DNA of 26,888 nucleotides from an uncultured Chloroflexota bacterium (GCA_903858085.1 CAIOHJ010000110.1:1-26888); one strand, 5' to 3'. Shown: positions 1-8,932, numbered from the stretch's first letter. Program-made: numbers and translations. Notes: generated by a model not told the origin, from the letters alone.

Positions 1-1412
<1,412 letters not shown>

Positions 1413-1456
1413 GCCGTTTTCCCCTTTGGTTTTTGCGGACCCCCACTGCTCCAAAA

Positions 1457-2974
1457 CTACGGTTCTTCCACCCAGTCAAAGGTGCGCGTCACCGCTTTCT
1501 TCCAGCGGGCATAGAGTGTGCTGTGGGCCGGCGCAGAGGGCGTCGGCACCCAGCTCTTGTCGACACCCCAGTTGGCGCGCAGTTCATCGGTGCTGCGCCA
1601 GAAGCCCACAGCCAGGCCCGCCGCATAGGCGGCACCCAGCGCAGTCGTCTCGCTGACACGCGGGCGAACAACCGGCACCCCGAGCACATCTGCCTGAAAC
1701 TGCATCAGCAGCTCGTTGCGCACCATGCCACCATCCACCTTCAACGCCTGCAGCGCAACCCCAGAATCCTGGTACATGGCATCCAACACCTCGCGCGTCT
1801 GAAATGCGGTCGCCTCCAGCGCGGCCCGAGCCAGGTGGCCACGGTTGGCAAAACGGGTCAGGCCCACAATCACCCCGCGCGCATCACTGCGCCAGTAAGG
1901 GGCATACAGCCCCGAAAAGGCCGGCACAAAATAGACGCCGCCGTTGTCCTCCACCGTATAGGCCAGGTTCTCGATCTCAGCGGCCGAGTCGATCAGGTGC
2001 AGGTTGTCGCGCAGCCACTGCACCAGCGAGCCGGTCACGGCGATCGACCCTTCGAGCGCGTAGACGATCGGCGCGTCGCCGAACTGATAGCAGACGGTCG
2101 TCAGCAGGCCGTGGCGGGAGTGCACAATCTCGGTGCCGGTGTTGAGCAACATGAAACAGCCGGTGCCGTAGGTGTTTTTGGCTTCGCCCGCCGCAAAACA
2201 GCACTGCCCGACGGTAGCTGCCTGCTGGTCGCCAAGCACCCCACAGATCGGGATGCGGGCCCCAAAAGGGCCCTCCGGCAGCGTGTGGCCGTACAGATTG
2301 GGGTCGCTCGAAGGCCGGATCGCCGGCAACATCGCCCGAGGCACGCCCATGCTCTCCAACATCGTCTCGTCCCACTGGCCGCTCTCGAGCCCCATCAGCA
2401 TGGTGCGCGAGGCATTGGTCCGATCAGTGATGTGCACGCCGCCGTCCACCCCGCCGGTCAGGTTCCAGACCAGCCAGCTGTCGACCGTGCCAAAGAGCGC
2501 TTCCCCCCGTTCGGCATCTGCCCGCAGCCCTGGCACATGGTCGAGCAGCCAGCGCAGCTTGGGGCCGGCAAAGTAGATCGAGAGCGGCAGCCCGACACGG
2601 GCCCGAAACCGGTCGGGGCCTGCCTCCCCAGCCAGCTCCGCACAAAGCCGGTCGGTGCGGGTGTCCTGCCAGACCAGCGCGTTGTGGTAGGGACGGCCGG
2701 TGCGGCGGTTCCAGACCACAGTGGTCTCGCGCTGGTTGGTGATGCCCACCGCCACCAGGTCGCGCCCGGCCCTGCCCAGCTTGGCCACCGCTTCGGCCAC
2801 CACCCGCTGGGTCTGCTCCCAAATTTCCAGCGGGTCGTGTTCGACCCAGCCCGCTTTCGGAAAGATCTGACGGTGCTCACGCTGGCTGGCACCGACGATC
2901 TCGCCGCGCAGGTTGAAGATCATGCAGCGCGTGCTGGTCGTGCCCTGGTCGATCGCAGCAATCAATTTTCCCAT
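1457..2974 (-). CDS. glpK: Glycerol kinase
   Basis: Glycerol kinase phosphorylates glycerol with ATP to glycerol-3-phosphate in the cytoplasm, feeding GlpA and lipid synthesis. The 505-residue product has the family's usual length. It begins MGKLIAAIDQGTTSTRCMIF, the phosphate-1 loop of the FGGY sugar kinase fold. Further on are VGITNQRETTVVW, KNTYGTGCFMLLNTG and FVPAFSGLYAPYWRSDARG, all characteristic of GlpK. The open frame runs further upstream through dhaL, but the ATG at 2974 has a strong AGGAGG ribosome site just before it and matches the family N-terminus. It starts 26 bp after the dhaL stop codon and is followed by glpA, so the order dhaL-glpK-glpA forms a glycerol/dihydroxyacetone operon. 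Confidence 0.96.
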   Translation of the reverse strand: MGKLIAAIDQGTTSTRCMIFNLRGEIVGASQREHRQIFPKAGWVEHDPLEIWEQTQRVVAEAVAKLGRAGRDLVAVGITNQRETTVVWNRRTGRPYHNALVWQDTRTDRLCAELAGEAGPDRFRARVGLPLSIYFAGPKLRWLLDHVPGLRADAERGEALFGTVDSWLVWNLTGGVDGGVHITDRTNASRTMLMGLESGQWDETMLESMGVPRAMLPAIRPSSDPNLYGHTLPEGPFGARIPICGVLGDQQAATVGQCCFAAGEAKNTYGTGCFMLLNTGTEIVHSRHGLLTTVCYQFGDAPIVYALEGSIAVTGSLVQWLRDNLHLIDSAAEIENLAYTVEDNGGVYFVPAFSGLYAPYWRSDARGVIVGLTRFANRGHLARAALEATAFQTREVLDAMYQDSGVALQALKVDGGMVRNELLMQFQADVLGVPVVRPRVSETTALGAAYAAGLAVGFWRSTDELRANWGVDKSWVPTPSAPAHSTLYARWKKAVTRTFDWVEEP

Positions 2975-3000
2975 CCCTCTGCCTCCTCTCTCTGTTCGTC

Positions 3001-3669
3001 TTATTGGATGAGCAGCCCGGGGTCCGCAGCCAGACAGACGACCTCCGCTGCGCTCAGCACCAGCAGCCAGGCCGAGGTCGCACCAGGATCCTGGTGGCCG
3101 ACGCTGCGCGGGCCAAGATAGCTGGCGCGCCCCTTGCTCGCCTGCATCGGAATCGTCGCCAACATCCCGGCTTCGGCGGCGGCGGCGGCCGAACGCAGCG
3201 CAACGCAGAGCGGGCTGTAGTTGTCCAACGCCTGCTGCAGGGCCAGCGCAGCCGGCAGCAGCGCGTCGACCATCGTCTTGTCCCCCAGCCGAGCGCTGCC
3301 ACGCTGACGGATGCCGTCGACGCCGCCCGCAAAGGCAGCGGCAAATTCGCTCTCGGTCAACCGCTGCTTGCCCGCCGCAACCAGCCCCATGTGCAGAAAA
3401 AAGGTGCCGTAGAGCGGGCCGCTCGCCCCCCCAACTTTGGCCAGCAGCGTCATGCCCACCAGCTTGCAGAGGGCCCCGCACCCCTCCCCCCTGTACCCGG
3501 CCAGCCGGGCACCGATCTCGTCGAACCCACGCTCCATGTTGACCCCGTGGTCGGCATCGCCGATGGCAGCGTCGAGCGCAGTCAGCCAGTCGCGGTGCGC
3601 CTTCATCTTCTGCGCACAGTTCACAATCCACTCCGTCAACAAAACCTGGTCGATCGTCGTCGGCTTCAT
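3001..3669 (-). CDS. dhaL: Dihydroxyacetone kinase ADP/ATP-binding subunit DhaL
   Basis: DhaL is the nucleotide-binding subunit of dihydroxyacetone kinase. It works with DhaK, which holds the substrate covalently, to make dihydroxyacetone phosphate. The product has 222 residues, normal for DhaL. It carries ALDAAIGDADHGVNMERG (the Asp cluster that binds Mg-nucleotide, D33, D38 and D40), KVGGASGPLYGTFF, and the C-terminal KGRASYLGPRSVGHQDPGA block. All look intact, so the subunit should fold and bind nucleotide. The ATG at 3669 lies 6 bp after the stop of a dhaK remnant whose last codons contain GAGGTG. The full-length DhaK partner is missing from this locus. A partner elsewhere in the genome, or a phosphotransferase-type DhaM, cannot be judged from the window. 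Confidence 0.93.
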   Translation of the reverse strand: MKPTTIDQVLLTEWIVNCAQKMKAHRDWLTALDAAIGDADHGVNMERGFDEIGARLAGYRGEGCGALCKLVGMTLLAKVGGASGPLYGTFFLHMGLVAAGKQRLTESEFAAAFAGGVDGIRQRGSARLGDKTMVDALLPAALALQQALDNYSPLCVALRSAAAAAEAGMLATIPMQASKGRASYLGPRSVGHQDPGATSAWLLVLSAAEVVCLAADPGLLIQ

Positions 3670-3675
3670 GGTCTC

Positions 3676-3860
3676 TTACAACACCTCAAAACAGCCCTGT
3701 CTGCTGACCTTCTCTCCTCGTTCGACCAGTTCGGGCAGGGAGAGGTCGCTCCCGGCGGCGGCAGGGCAAATTTTCTCGGCCAGCACAGTGGCTCCCCCCC
3801 AGACCGCCCCCCAGACCGCCCCGCCACAACAACGGCGGGGACGTTGATCAACTGCTTCAT
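3676..3860 (-). pseudogene. dhaK: Collapsed dhaK remnant (dihydroxyacetone kinase substrate-binding subunit)
   Basis: DhaK is normally about 330 residues and precedes dhaL. Here only about 185 bp lie between rdgB and dhaL. From ATG 3860 the frame reads MKQLINVPAVVV, like the MKKLIN...VV start of DhaK. After a tandem 12-bp repeat a second frame reads GATVLAEKICPAAAGSDLSLPELVERGEKV and ends at TAA (3678-3676). That resembles the DhaK mid-region (G-T-x-L-x-x-K-I...) with nearly all other sequence gone. The ATG overlaps the rdgB TGA as ATGA, and the TAA lies 6 bp before dhaL, so the operon joints of a former dhaK are preserved. The first frame, if not shifted, instead runs to a TGA overlapping the dhaL ATG. 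The homology is judged by eye from short segments. An unrelated spacer or an assembly error are alternatives. Confidence 0.6.
3795..3818. repeat. Tandem 12-bp repeat inside the dhaK remnant
   Basis: The unit CCCCCCAGACCG occurs twice head to tail. It is followed immediately by a short inverted repeat, CCCCGCC (3819-3825) and GGCGGGG (3834-3840). The repeat sits at the junction between the two reading frames of the dhaK remnant, so slippage or deletion here could have produced the collapse. Confidence 0.85.
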
Positions 3861-4465
3861 CCCTCCCCCCGGCACAGGCGTTCCAACTGCGGACGAATGG
3901 CAGCGACCGCAGCAGCCCGGTGGCTGATCTGATTTTTGAGGTCGACCGGCAGCTCAGCCAGCGACCTGCCCTGTGCAGGCACCCAGAAGACCGGGTCGTA
4001 GCCAAAGCCCTGGCTGCCGCGCGGGGCCGGCAGGATCGTCCCCTCCAGGGTCCCTTCGGCGCTCCAGCTCTGGCCCGCCGGGGAGACCACTGCCACGGCG
4101 CAGCAAAAACGGGCGCTCCGATCGGACACGCCCTCCAGTTCGCGCAAGAGCAGGTTGTACCGGTCGGCATCCGACATCCCTTCCCCCCCATAACGGGCAG
4201 AGAGCACCCCTGGCCGCCCGCCCAGCGCAGCGACTTCAAGGCCGCTGTCGTCGGCCCAGGTCAACAACCCTGTCTGACGCGCATAAAAATGGGCTTTGCC
4301 CAGGGCGTTGGCCAGAAAGGTGGCCTCGGTCTCGTCGGCGACCGCAGTCACCCCGACCTCGTCCAGCCAGGTGAGCAGCAGCGGCAGATCCGCCAACAGA
4401 CGGGCATACTCGCGAACTTTGCCGCGGTTGTGGGTTGCTATCAGCAAGGTGCTCTTTGCCTGCAT
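3857..4465 (-). CDS. rdgB: Non-canonical purine NTP pyrophosphatase (RdgB/HAM1)
   Basis: This enzyme hydrolyses dITP, ITP and XTP to the monophosphate and pyrophosphate, keeping damaged purines out of DNA and RNA. The 202 residues match the family length. Visible signatures are the N-terminal ATHNRGKVREY (T/S-x-N-x-x-K phosphate-binding motif), ADDSGLEV with metal-binding aspartates near residues 72-73, the substrate motif GFGYDPVF near 153-160, and SHRAAA near 181-186. The start ATG at 4465 has GGAGGG about 11 bases upstream. The stop codon overlaps the start of the dhaK remnant as ATGA, so rdgB heads an operon running into dhaL, glpK and glpA. The function is unrelated to glycerol, so the link is probably only transcriptional. 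Confidence 0.95.
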   Translation of the reverse strand: MQAKSTLLIATHNRGKVREYARLLADLPLLLTWLDEVGVTAVADETEATFLANALGKAHFYARQTGLLTWADDSGLEVAALGGRPGVLSARYGGEGMSDADRYNLLLRELEGVSDRSARFCCAVAVVSPAGQSWSAEGTLEGTILPAPRGSQGFGYDPVFWVPAQGRSLAELPVDLKNQISHRAAAVAAIRPQLERLCRGEG

Positions 4466-4512
4466 TGCTCGAACAGCCCTCCAGTCTCTTTTCGATCGCC
4501 GCCCAGCCGCCA

Positions 4513-4536
4513 GAGAGAGTGTGCACTCGCTCTCTC
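4513..4536. repeat. Imperfect inverted repeat in the rdgB-prs divergent region
   Basis: GAGAGAG and CTCTCTC flank a TGTGCACTCG core that contains the palindrome GTGCAC. It lies between the rdgB start and the divergent promoters, on the transcribed side for rdgB. It could be an operator or a leader hairpin, but low-complexity GA/CT sequence alone could explain it. Confidence 0.35.
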
Positions 4537-4542
4537 CCTGAA

Positions 4543-4572
4543 TTGTGGACTCCTTCTATGCTATCATATAAT
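4543..4572 (+). promoter_or_regulatory. Promoter for prs
   Basis: TTGTGG (4543-4548) and a perfect TATAAT (4567-4572) are separated by 18 bp in an AT-rich pocket of otherwise GC-rich DNA. Transcription would start near 4579, giving a leader of about 70 nt before prs. Confidence 0.65.
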
Positions 4573-4593
4573 TTGCGATGACGGTAGCTGCAA
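4563..4593 (-). promoter_or_regulatory. Possible divergent promoter for the rdgB-dhaL-glpK-glpA operon
   Basis: On the minus strand TTGCAG (4593-4588) and TATGAT (4568-4563) are 19 bp apart. They overlap the prs promoter on the other strand. The spacing is long and the match modest, but a minus-strand promoter is expected in this interval. Confidence 0.35.
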
Positions 4594-4647
4594 ATCGCTG
4601 TGGGGTGCTTTGTCGGCACCCCCGGTTACGAGAGTGAGAGGCCCTTG

Positions 4648-5604
4648 ATGGTTCAATCTTACCATCCACTGCGCATCTTTGCTGGCTCGGCGCACCCTGC
4701 GCTGGCGCGCGAGATCGCCGAGATTCTGCATGTCCGGCTGGGCGCGTCGACGACCCAACGCATGCCAGACAGCGAGATTCATGTCATGCTCGAAGAGGTC
4801 GTGCGCGACCAGGACATCTTTTTCATCCAACCCTGCAGCGAACCGGTCAACGAACATCTGGTCGAATTGCTTCTCTATCTGGATGCCTTTCGCCGGGCCA
4901 GCGCGCACACAGTGAGCGTGGTCATCCCCTATTTTCCCTACGCCCGCCAGGAGCGGATGGCCAAGGGGCGGGAGTCGATCAGCGCGCGCGTGGTCGCCAA
5001 CATGGTCGAGATGGGGGGGGCCCGCCGGGTCATCTATGTCGACATCCACAACCGGGCGATCCAGGGCTTTTTCAACGTGCCGGTCGACCCCCTCAGCGCG
5101 GTTCCGCTGCTGGCCGACTACTTTCGGACGCCGGAGTACGCTGATGCAGCGATCGTCAGCCCCGATGTCGGTCGTGCCAGCATGGCGGGCAAATACGCCG
5201 AGCTGCTCAACCTGCCGCTGGTCGTCATGCACAAACGGCGGACCAACTTCACGACGACCGAGACCACCCATGTGGTCGGCGACATTCAGGGCAGACGCCC
5301 GATCATCATCGACGATGTGATGGCGGGCGGCAGCGTGCTCAAACAGGTCGATGCACTCTACCAGGCGGGCGCAGAGGGCAAGGCATGCTTTGCCATCACC
5401 CACCCGGTGCTGCTGCCCACTGCGCTGGAACGGTTGGCTGCCGACGACCGCATCGAGCGGCTGGTCGTCACCAACACCCTCCCGATCGCCGCAGAAAAAT
5501 ACAGCCCCAAGCTGGTGGTGCTGTCGGTGGCCCCGCTGCTGGCCGACATCATCCATCGGATCTACCGTGGGGAGAGCATCTCCTCACACCTGGTGTTGTC
5601 CTAG
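4648..5604 (+). CDS. prs: Ribose-phosphate pyrophosphokinase (PRPP synthase)
   Basis: PRPP synthase transfers pyrophosphate from ATP to ribose-5-phosphate, giving the precursor for nucleotides, His and Trp. The ATG at 4648 is chosen over one 48 bp upstream because GAGAGTGAGAGG lies just before it and it gives 318 residues, the usual size. Conserved stretches are FAGSAHPALA, MPDSEIHV, VVIPYFPYARQERM, a VDIHNRAIQGFF block (canonical DLHA-QIQGFF, with the catalytic His) and HKRRTNF. The PRPP-binding loop reads IIIDDVMAGGSVLKQ where the family usually has DDMIDTAGT, so it is altered and one residue shorter. The enzyme is therefore a divergent Prs, and a related ribose-phosphate diphosphokinase with changed regulation is possible. 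The bactofilin gene follows after 9 bp. Confidence 0.9.
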   Translation: MVQSYHPLRIFAGSAHPALAREIAEILHVRLGASTTQRMPDSEIHVMLEEVVRDQDIFFIQPCSEPVNEHLVELLLYLDAFRRASAHTVSVVIPYFPYARQERMAKGRESISARVVANMVEMGGARRVIYVDIHNRAIQGFFNVPVDPLSAVPLLADYFRTPEYADAAIVSPDVGRASMAGKYAELLNLPLVVMHKRRTNFTTTETTHVVGDIQGRRPIIIDDVMAGGSVLKQVDALYQAGAEGKACFAITHPVLLPTALERLAADDRIERLVVTNTLPIAAEKYSPKLVVLSVAPLLADIIHRIYRGESISSHLVLS

Positions 5605-5613
5605 GAGGATGCC

Positions 5614-6108
5614 ATGTTTGCACGTGCCGTTCGACCCGAACCAGACCGGATCGAAGTGCAGATCGGAAGCCGCGCCCGCTTCAGCGGCACACTCGAATGC
5701 GACGCCAGCATTCGGATCGACGGCGCGGTCGAGCAGGGCGAAATCCGAACCCCAGCCAATGTGATCCTGGCGGAGAGCGCGCTGGTGCAGTGCGACATCT
5801 TCGCCCATGTGGTCAGCATTCGCGGCAAATTCAAAGGGGTCATTCAGGCCGACCGGGTCGAACTGCTCGACGGCAGCCAGGTCAGCGGCATCCTCAATGT
5901 CAACAGTTTTTACATGGCAGAAAACGTGGTCATGCGCGCGGCGGTCAACATCCGGGCCGACGCCGCCGGCGACGTCAAACTGCCCCCTCCCCCCCCACAC
6001 GCCCAACTCCCGGTGAGCCGGCCGCTCCCGCCGTCAGAAGCCGAAGAGCGACCGCAGCCACCGACCAAAACCGAACCCAATCCATTCACGCTGAGGAAAC
6101 CAACATGA
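5614..6108 (+). CDS. Bactofilin family cytoskeletal/polymer-forming protein
   Basis: Bactofilins self-assemble into filaments on the inner face of the membrane through a right-handed beta-helix and organise cell-wall enzymes or cell shape. The 164-residue product contains a repeated short-strand pattern typical of the DUF583 domain, from IEVQIGSRARFSGTLECDASIRIDGAVEQG (written here only in pieces) through VSIRGKFKGVIQADRVELL to QVSGILNV. Glycines are spaced regularly across roughly residues 15-125. The C-terminal 40 residues are Pro-rich (PPPPPHAQ...PPTKTEP), like the disordered tails of bactofilins. An AGGAGG ribosome site precedes the ATG. The TGA overlaps the tpx ATG as ATGA, so translation of the two is likely coupled. 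No membrane segment is seen. Confidence 0.85.
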   Translation: MFARAVRPEPDRIEVQIGSRARFSGTLECDASIRIDGAVEQGEIRTPANVILAESALVQCDIFAHVVSIRGKFKGVIQADRVELLDGSQVSGILNVNSFYMAENVVMRAAVNIRADAAGDVKLPPPPPHAQLPVSRPLPPSEAEERPQPPTKTEPNPFTLRKPT

Positions 6109-6617
6109 GCGAACGAACCGTTGCATTTCGTGACAAAGCCCTGGAAGTTGTTGGACCTGCGCTGCAGCCCGGCGACAAAGCCCCCGAAGTGACCCTCTCC
6201 ACCGGCTTTCTGGCCACCTCCCACCTGCTGGCCGACACCGCAGGCAAAATCCGCCTGATCAGCACCATTCCCAGCATCGACACCAGCCTCTGCGATGCCC
6301 AGACCCGCCGCATGAACCAGGAGGCCGCCGGGCTGGGTGACTCAGTGGTCGTCATCACAGTCAGCGTGGACCTGCCCGCAGCCCAGAAACGCTGGTGCGG
6401 CGCCGCTGGCATCGAACAGGTCTTGATGCTCTCAGACTACATGGATCTTGCCTTTGGCCGCGCCTACGGCACCGCAGTCCCCGCACTGGGCGCCGAACAG
6501 CGGGCGCTCTTTGTGGTCGACAGCCAGGACACCATTCGTTATGTCGAATACGTGCCTGGGATCGGTCAGCACCCCGACTATGAAGCGGCGGTCGCGGCGG
6601 TGCGCAGCCTGCTCTGA
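6105..6617 (+). CDS. tpx: Thiol peroxidase (atypical 2-Cys peroxiredoxin, Tpx)
   Basis: Tpx reduces hydrogen and organic peroxides using electrons from thioredoxin. The product is 170 residues, the family length. The peroxidatic motif PSIDTSLCDAQTRRMN places the active cysteine at C63 with T60 in the active site. The resolving cysteine C98 lies in PAAQKRWCGAAGIEQVLMLSD, which matches the corresponding E. coli Tpx segment closely. The reductant is presumably thioredoxin kept reduced by a TrxB such as the one encoded at 17193-18224. The ATG overlaps the stop of the bactofilin gene by 4 bases; a GAGGAA ribosome site lies in the end of that gene. Functional coupling of a peroxiredoxin with a cytoskeletal protein has no obvious reason beyond shared transcription. 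Confidence 0.95.
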   Translation: MSERTVAFRDKALEVVGPALQPGDKAPEVTLSTGFLATSHLLADTAGKIRLISTIPSIDTSLCDAQTRRMNQEAAGLGDSVVVITVSVDLPAAQKRWCGAAGIEQVLMLSDYMDLAFGRAYGTAVPALGAEQRALFVVDSQDTIRYVEYVPGIGQHPDYEAAVAAVRSLL

Positions 6618-6698
6618 GCCCTCTCCTACAAGCAGAGAAGCTGCCGGGTCCAGCCGACACTCTTCCGAAAGCAACGTTCCAGAAAGGTGGCATACACA

Positions 6699-7364
6699 AT
6701 GCTGTGGGCTTTTACACTGTTGGGTGCGGCGGCCGGCTACCTGCTGGGCTCGATCCCGGTGGGGCTGTGGGTGTGCCGGCTGTATGGGGTCGACATTCGC
6801 AAGGTGGGCAGCGGGCGCATCGGCGGCACCAATGCCTGGCGGGCAGCCGGCCTCAAGGCGGCTCTCCCGACCATCGTCGGCGACGCCGTCAAGGGGGCGG
6901 TGGCGGTCTGGGCGGTGCACTGGCTCTTCTTTGCCCTTTTCCCCGAACCCGCCACGATGTCAGTCGAGGACGCTGTCGCCCGCACCGACGCGCTCAACCT
7001 GGCGCTGGCGGGCGCCGGGGGGCTGGCCGTGGTCGGCCACAACTGGTCCTTTCTCAACGGATTCAAGGGGGGGGCAGGCGGAATCACGGCGGCTGCCACC
7101 GCGCTCGCCCTTTCACCGTTGGTCGGCGGCATCGTGGTGGTGGTGGGCGCCTTTCTGATCTGGTGGTCGCGGATCGCCTCGATCGGCACGTTTGCCGTGG
7201 CGGTGGCTTCGTTTGCCCTCTTTCTGCTGCTGGCGGTGGATCAGATCACGCCGTGGCCCTTTGCACTCTACGGCCTCCTCGTGCTGGTGGCTGTCCTGGC
7301 AGCGCTGCGCCCCAACCGAGAAAAGCTGCGCCAGCAGCAGGAGCGGATCATCACGCTCTGGTGA
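6699..7364 (+). CDS. plsY: Glycerol-3-phosphate acyltransferase PlsY family protein
   Basis: PlsY is a polytopic inner-membrane enzyme that moves an acyl group from acyl-phosphate to glycerol-3-phosphate, the first step of phospholipid synthesis. The ATG at 6699 is preferred over the GTG at 6687 because AGAAAGGTGG lies about 8 bases ahead of it; the product is then 221 residues. Motifs are GSIPVGL (17-23), SGRIGGTNAWRAAG (38-51; canonical SGNIGATN) and GHNWSFLNGFKGGAGGITAA (about residue 116 on; canonical GH...FKGGKGVAT). Several hydrophobic segments follow. The lysine in the usual GGKG is replaced by alanine, so activity could differ from classical PlsY. No PlsX or other lipid gene is adjacent. 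Confidence 0.87.
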   Translation: MLWAFTLLGAAAGYLLGSIPVGLWVCRLYGVDIRKVGSGRIGGTNAWRAAGLKAALPTIVGDAVKGAVAVWAVHWLFFALFPEPATMSVEDAVARTDALNLALAGAGGLAVVGHNWSFLNGFKGGAGGITAAATALALSPLVGGIVVVVGAFLIWWSRIASIGTFAVAVASFALFLLLAVDQITPWPFALYGLLVLVAVLAALRPNREKLRQQQERIITLW

Positions 7365-7368
7365 ACGT

Positions 7369-7405
7369 CTTCTGCTCCTGCGCCGGGTCGGTGCAGGAGC
7401 AGAAG
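7369..7405. terminator. Hairpin between convergent plsY and livF
   Basis: A perfect 13-bp inverted repeat, CTTCTGCTCCTGC (7369-7381) and GCAGGAGCAGAAG (7393-7405), has an 11-nt loop. It fills the 42-bp gap between the stop codons of two convergent genes, so it probably ends transcription from both sides. There is no clear T-run on either strand. Confidence 0.7.
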
Positions 7406-7406
7406 G

Positions 7407-8126
7407 CTAAAAGCCCAGATAGGCTTGAATCACCTTGGGGTCGTGCAGCAGCGCCTGCGCGCTGCCGTCCATCGTGATCCGTCCGGTTTCCAGGACATAG
7501 GCCCGGTTGGCCACCTGCAAGGCGGCCTGGGCGTTCTGCTCGACCAGCAGGATGGTGGTGCCTTCGGTCTGGTTCAACCGGCGAATGATGTGAAAGATCT
7601 CTTCGACCAGCAGCGGGGCAAGGCCCATCGAAGGCTCGTCGAGCAAGAGGATGGCGGGCTGCTGCATCAGCGCCCGCCCGATCGCCAGCATCTGCTGCTC
7701 CCCGCCCGACAACGTGCCGCCGCGCTGCCCCACCCGCTCCTCCAGCCGGGGAAAAATTGCAAAGACGCGCGCCAGCCGCCGCTCAAACTCGGCCAGGTCG
7801 CGCAGCAGGAAGGCCCCCATCTCCAAATTCTCGAAGACGGTCAGCGCAGGGAAGATCCCGCGGCCTTCGGGCACATGGCCGATGCCCTGTTCGACGATTT
7901 TGTGGGGGGAGACCGACCGGATCGACTGCCCGTTGAGTTTGATCTCTCCCTGTCTCGGCTGGATCAGCCCCGAGATCGAGCGCAGCGTGGTGGTTTTCCC
8001 GGCGCCGTTGCTGCCGATCAGGGTGACGACTTCGCCCCGCTCGACCGTGAGTGAAATTCCTTTGAGGGCGTGGATCTTGCCGTAATAGGTGTTGACGTTG
8101 GTCAATTCCAGAACTGGTGCGCTCAT
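7407..8126 (-). CDS. livF: Branched-chain amino acid ABC transporter ATP-binding protein LivF
   Basis: This is one of the two ATPases that power uptake of branched-chain amino acids or related substrates through the LivHM channel. The protein has 239 residues. Walker A is GSNGAGKT (38-45), the ABC signature LSGGEQQ (139-145) and Walker B ILLLDEP (159-165), followed by SMGLAP, which is typical of LivF. The start MSAPVLELTNVNTYYGKIHALKGISL matches the family. It begins only 2 bp after the livG stop, is the last gene of the livJHMGF operon, and is followed by a hairpin. The exact substrate cannot be read from the ATPase. Confidence 0.95.
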   Translation of the reverse strand: MSAPVLELTNVNTYYGKIHALKGISLTVERGEVVTLIGSNGAGKTTTLRSISGLIQPRQGEIKLNGQSIRSVSPHKIVEQGIGHVPEGRGIFPALTVFENLEMGAFLLRDLAEFERRLARVFAIFPRLEERVGQRGGTLSGGEQQMLAIGRALMQQPAILLLDEPSMGLAPLLVEEIFHIIRRLNQTEGTTILLVEQNAQAALQVANRAYVLETGRITMDGSAQALLHDPKVIQAYLGF

Positions 8127-8128
8127 GT

Positions 8129-8932
8129 TCAGCTGCCTTCCCCGACAGGGCCCTGTTCGCTGGGTGCGCTGCGCCCCAGATAGGCCTCGATCACCCGTTG
8201 GTTTTTCCGAACTTCTGCGGTGGTGCCTTCGGCAATTTTCTGTCCGTAGTCGATGACCGTGACATACTCTGAGATGCCCATCACCACCTTCATGTCATGT
8301 TCGATCAGCACGACGGTGACGCCCAGTTCGTCGCGCAACCTGCGAAACAGCCGGATTGCCGCCTCTGTCTCCTGCGGGTTCATGCCGGCAGTCGGTTCGT
8401 CCAGCAAGATCAGCTTGGGGTTGGCGGCAAGGGCCCGGGCGATTTCGATCCGCCGTTGCTGGCCGTAGGGGAGGTTTTTGGCGAGCTGGTCGCCGAGGCC
8501 AGCCGGCAGCCCCACATAGCGGAGCAGGCGGATCGCTTCCTGGCGGGCCTTCTCTTCTGCCCGTTGGAAGCTGCGGGTGCGCAGCATGGCTCCCCAGAGG
8601 GTACTGGGGGTCTGGGTGTGGGCCCCGACCAGGACATTTTCGAGCACCGTCATGTTGTGAAAGAGACGGATATTTTGAAAGGTGCGGCACATGCCAGCTG
8701 CGGTGATCTGGTCTGGCCGTTTCCCGGCAATGTTCTGGCCGTCGAAGCGGATCGTTCCGGCGTCGGGCCGGTAGATTCCGGTGATCGTGTTGAAGATCGT
8801 CGTCTTGCCGGCGCCGTTGGGGCCGATCACGCTGGCAATTCTGCCCGGCTCGATCTGCAAGTCGACGTTGTTGACGGCCACCAGCCCGCCAAAGCATTTG
8901 GTGACATTGCGCAATTCCAGCAAAGGTCTCAT
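8129..8932 (-). CDS. livG: Branched-chain amino acid ABC transporter ATP-binding protein LivG
   Basis: LivG is the second ATPase of the transporter. The ATG at 8932 is preferred to an upstream GTG at 8965 because GAGAGGAGAGAAG directly precedes it and MRPLLELRNVTKCFGG matches the family start; the product is 267 residues. Walker A is GPNGAGKT (37-44). The signature is LPYGQQRR (154-161), the relaxed form usual for LivG, and Walker B is LILLDEP (174-180) followed by TAGMNP. The long insert between Walker A and the signature (about 101-150) is also a LivG feature distinguishing it from LivF. It lies 36 bp after livM. Confidence 0.95.
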   Translation of the reverse strand: MRPLLELRNVTKCFGGLVAVNNVDLQIEPGRIASVIGPNGAGKTTIFNTITGIYRPDAGTIRFDGQNIAGKRPDQITAAGMCRTFQNIRLFHNMTVLENVLVGAHTQTPSTLWGAMLRTRSFQRAEEKARQEAIRLLRYVGLPAGLGDQLAKNLPYGQQRRIEIARALAANPKLILLDEPTAGMNPQETEAAIRLFRRLRDELGVTVVLIEHDMKVVMGISEYVTVIDYGQKIAEGTTAEVRKNQRVIEAYLGRSAPSEQGPVGEGS

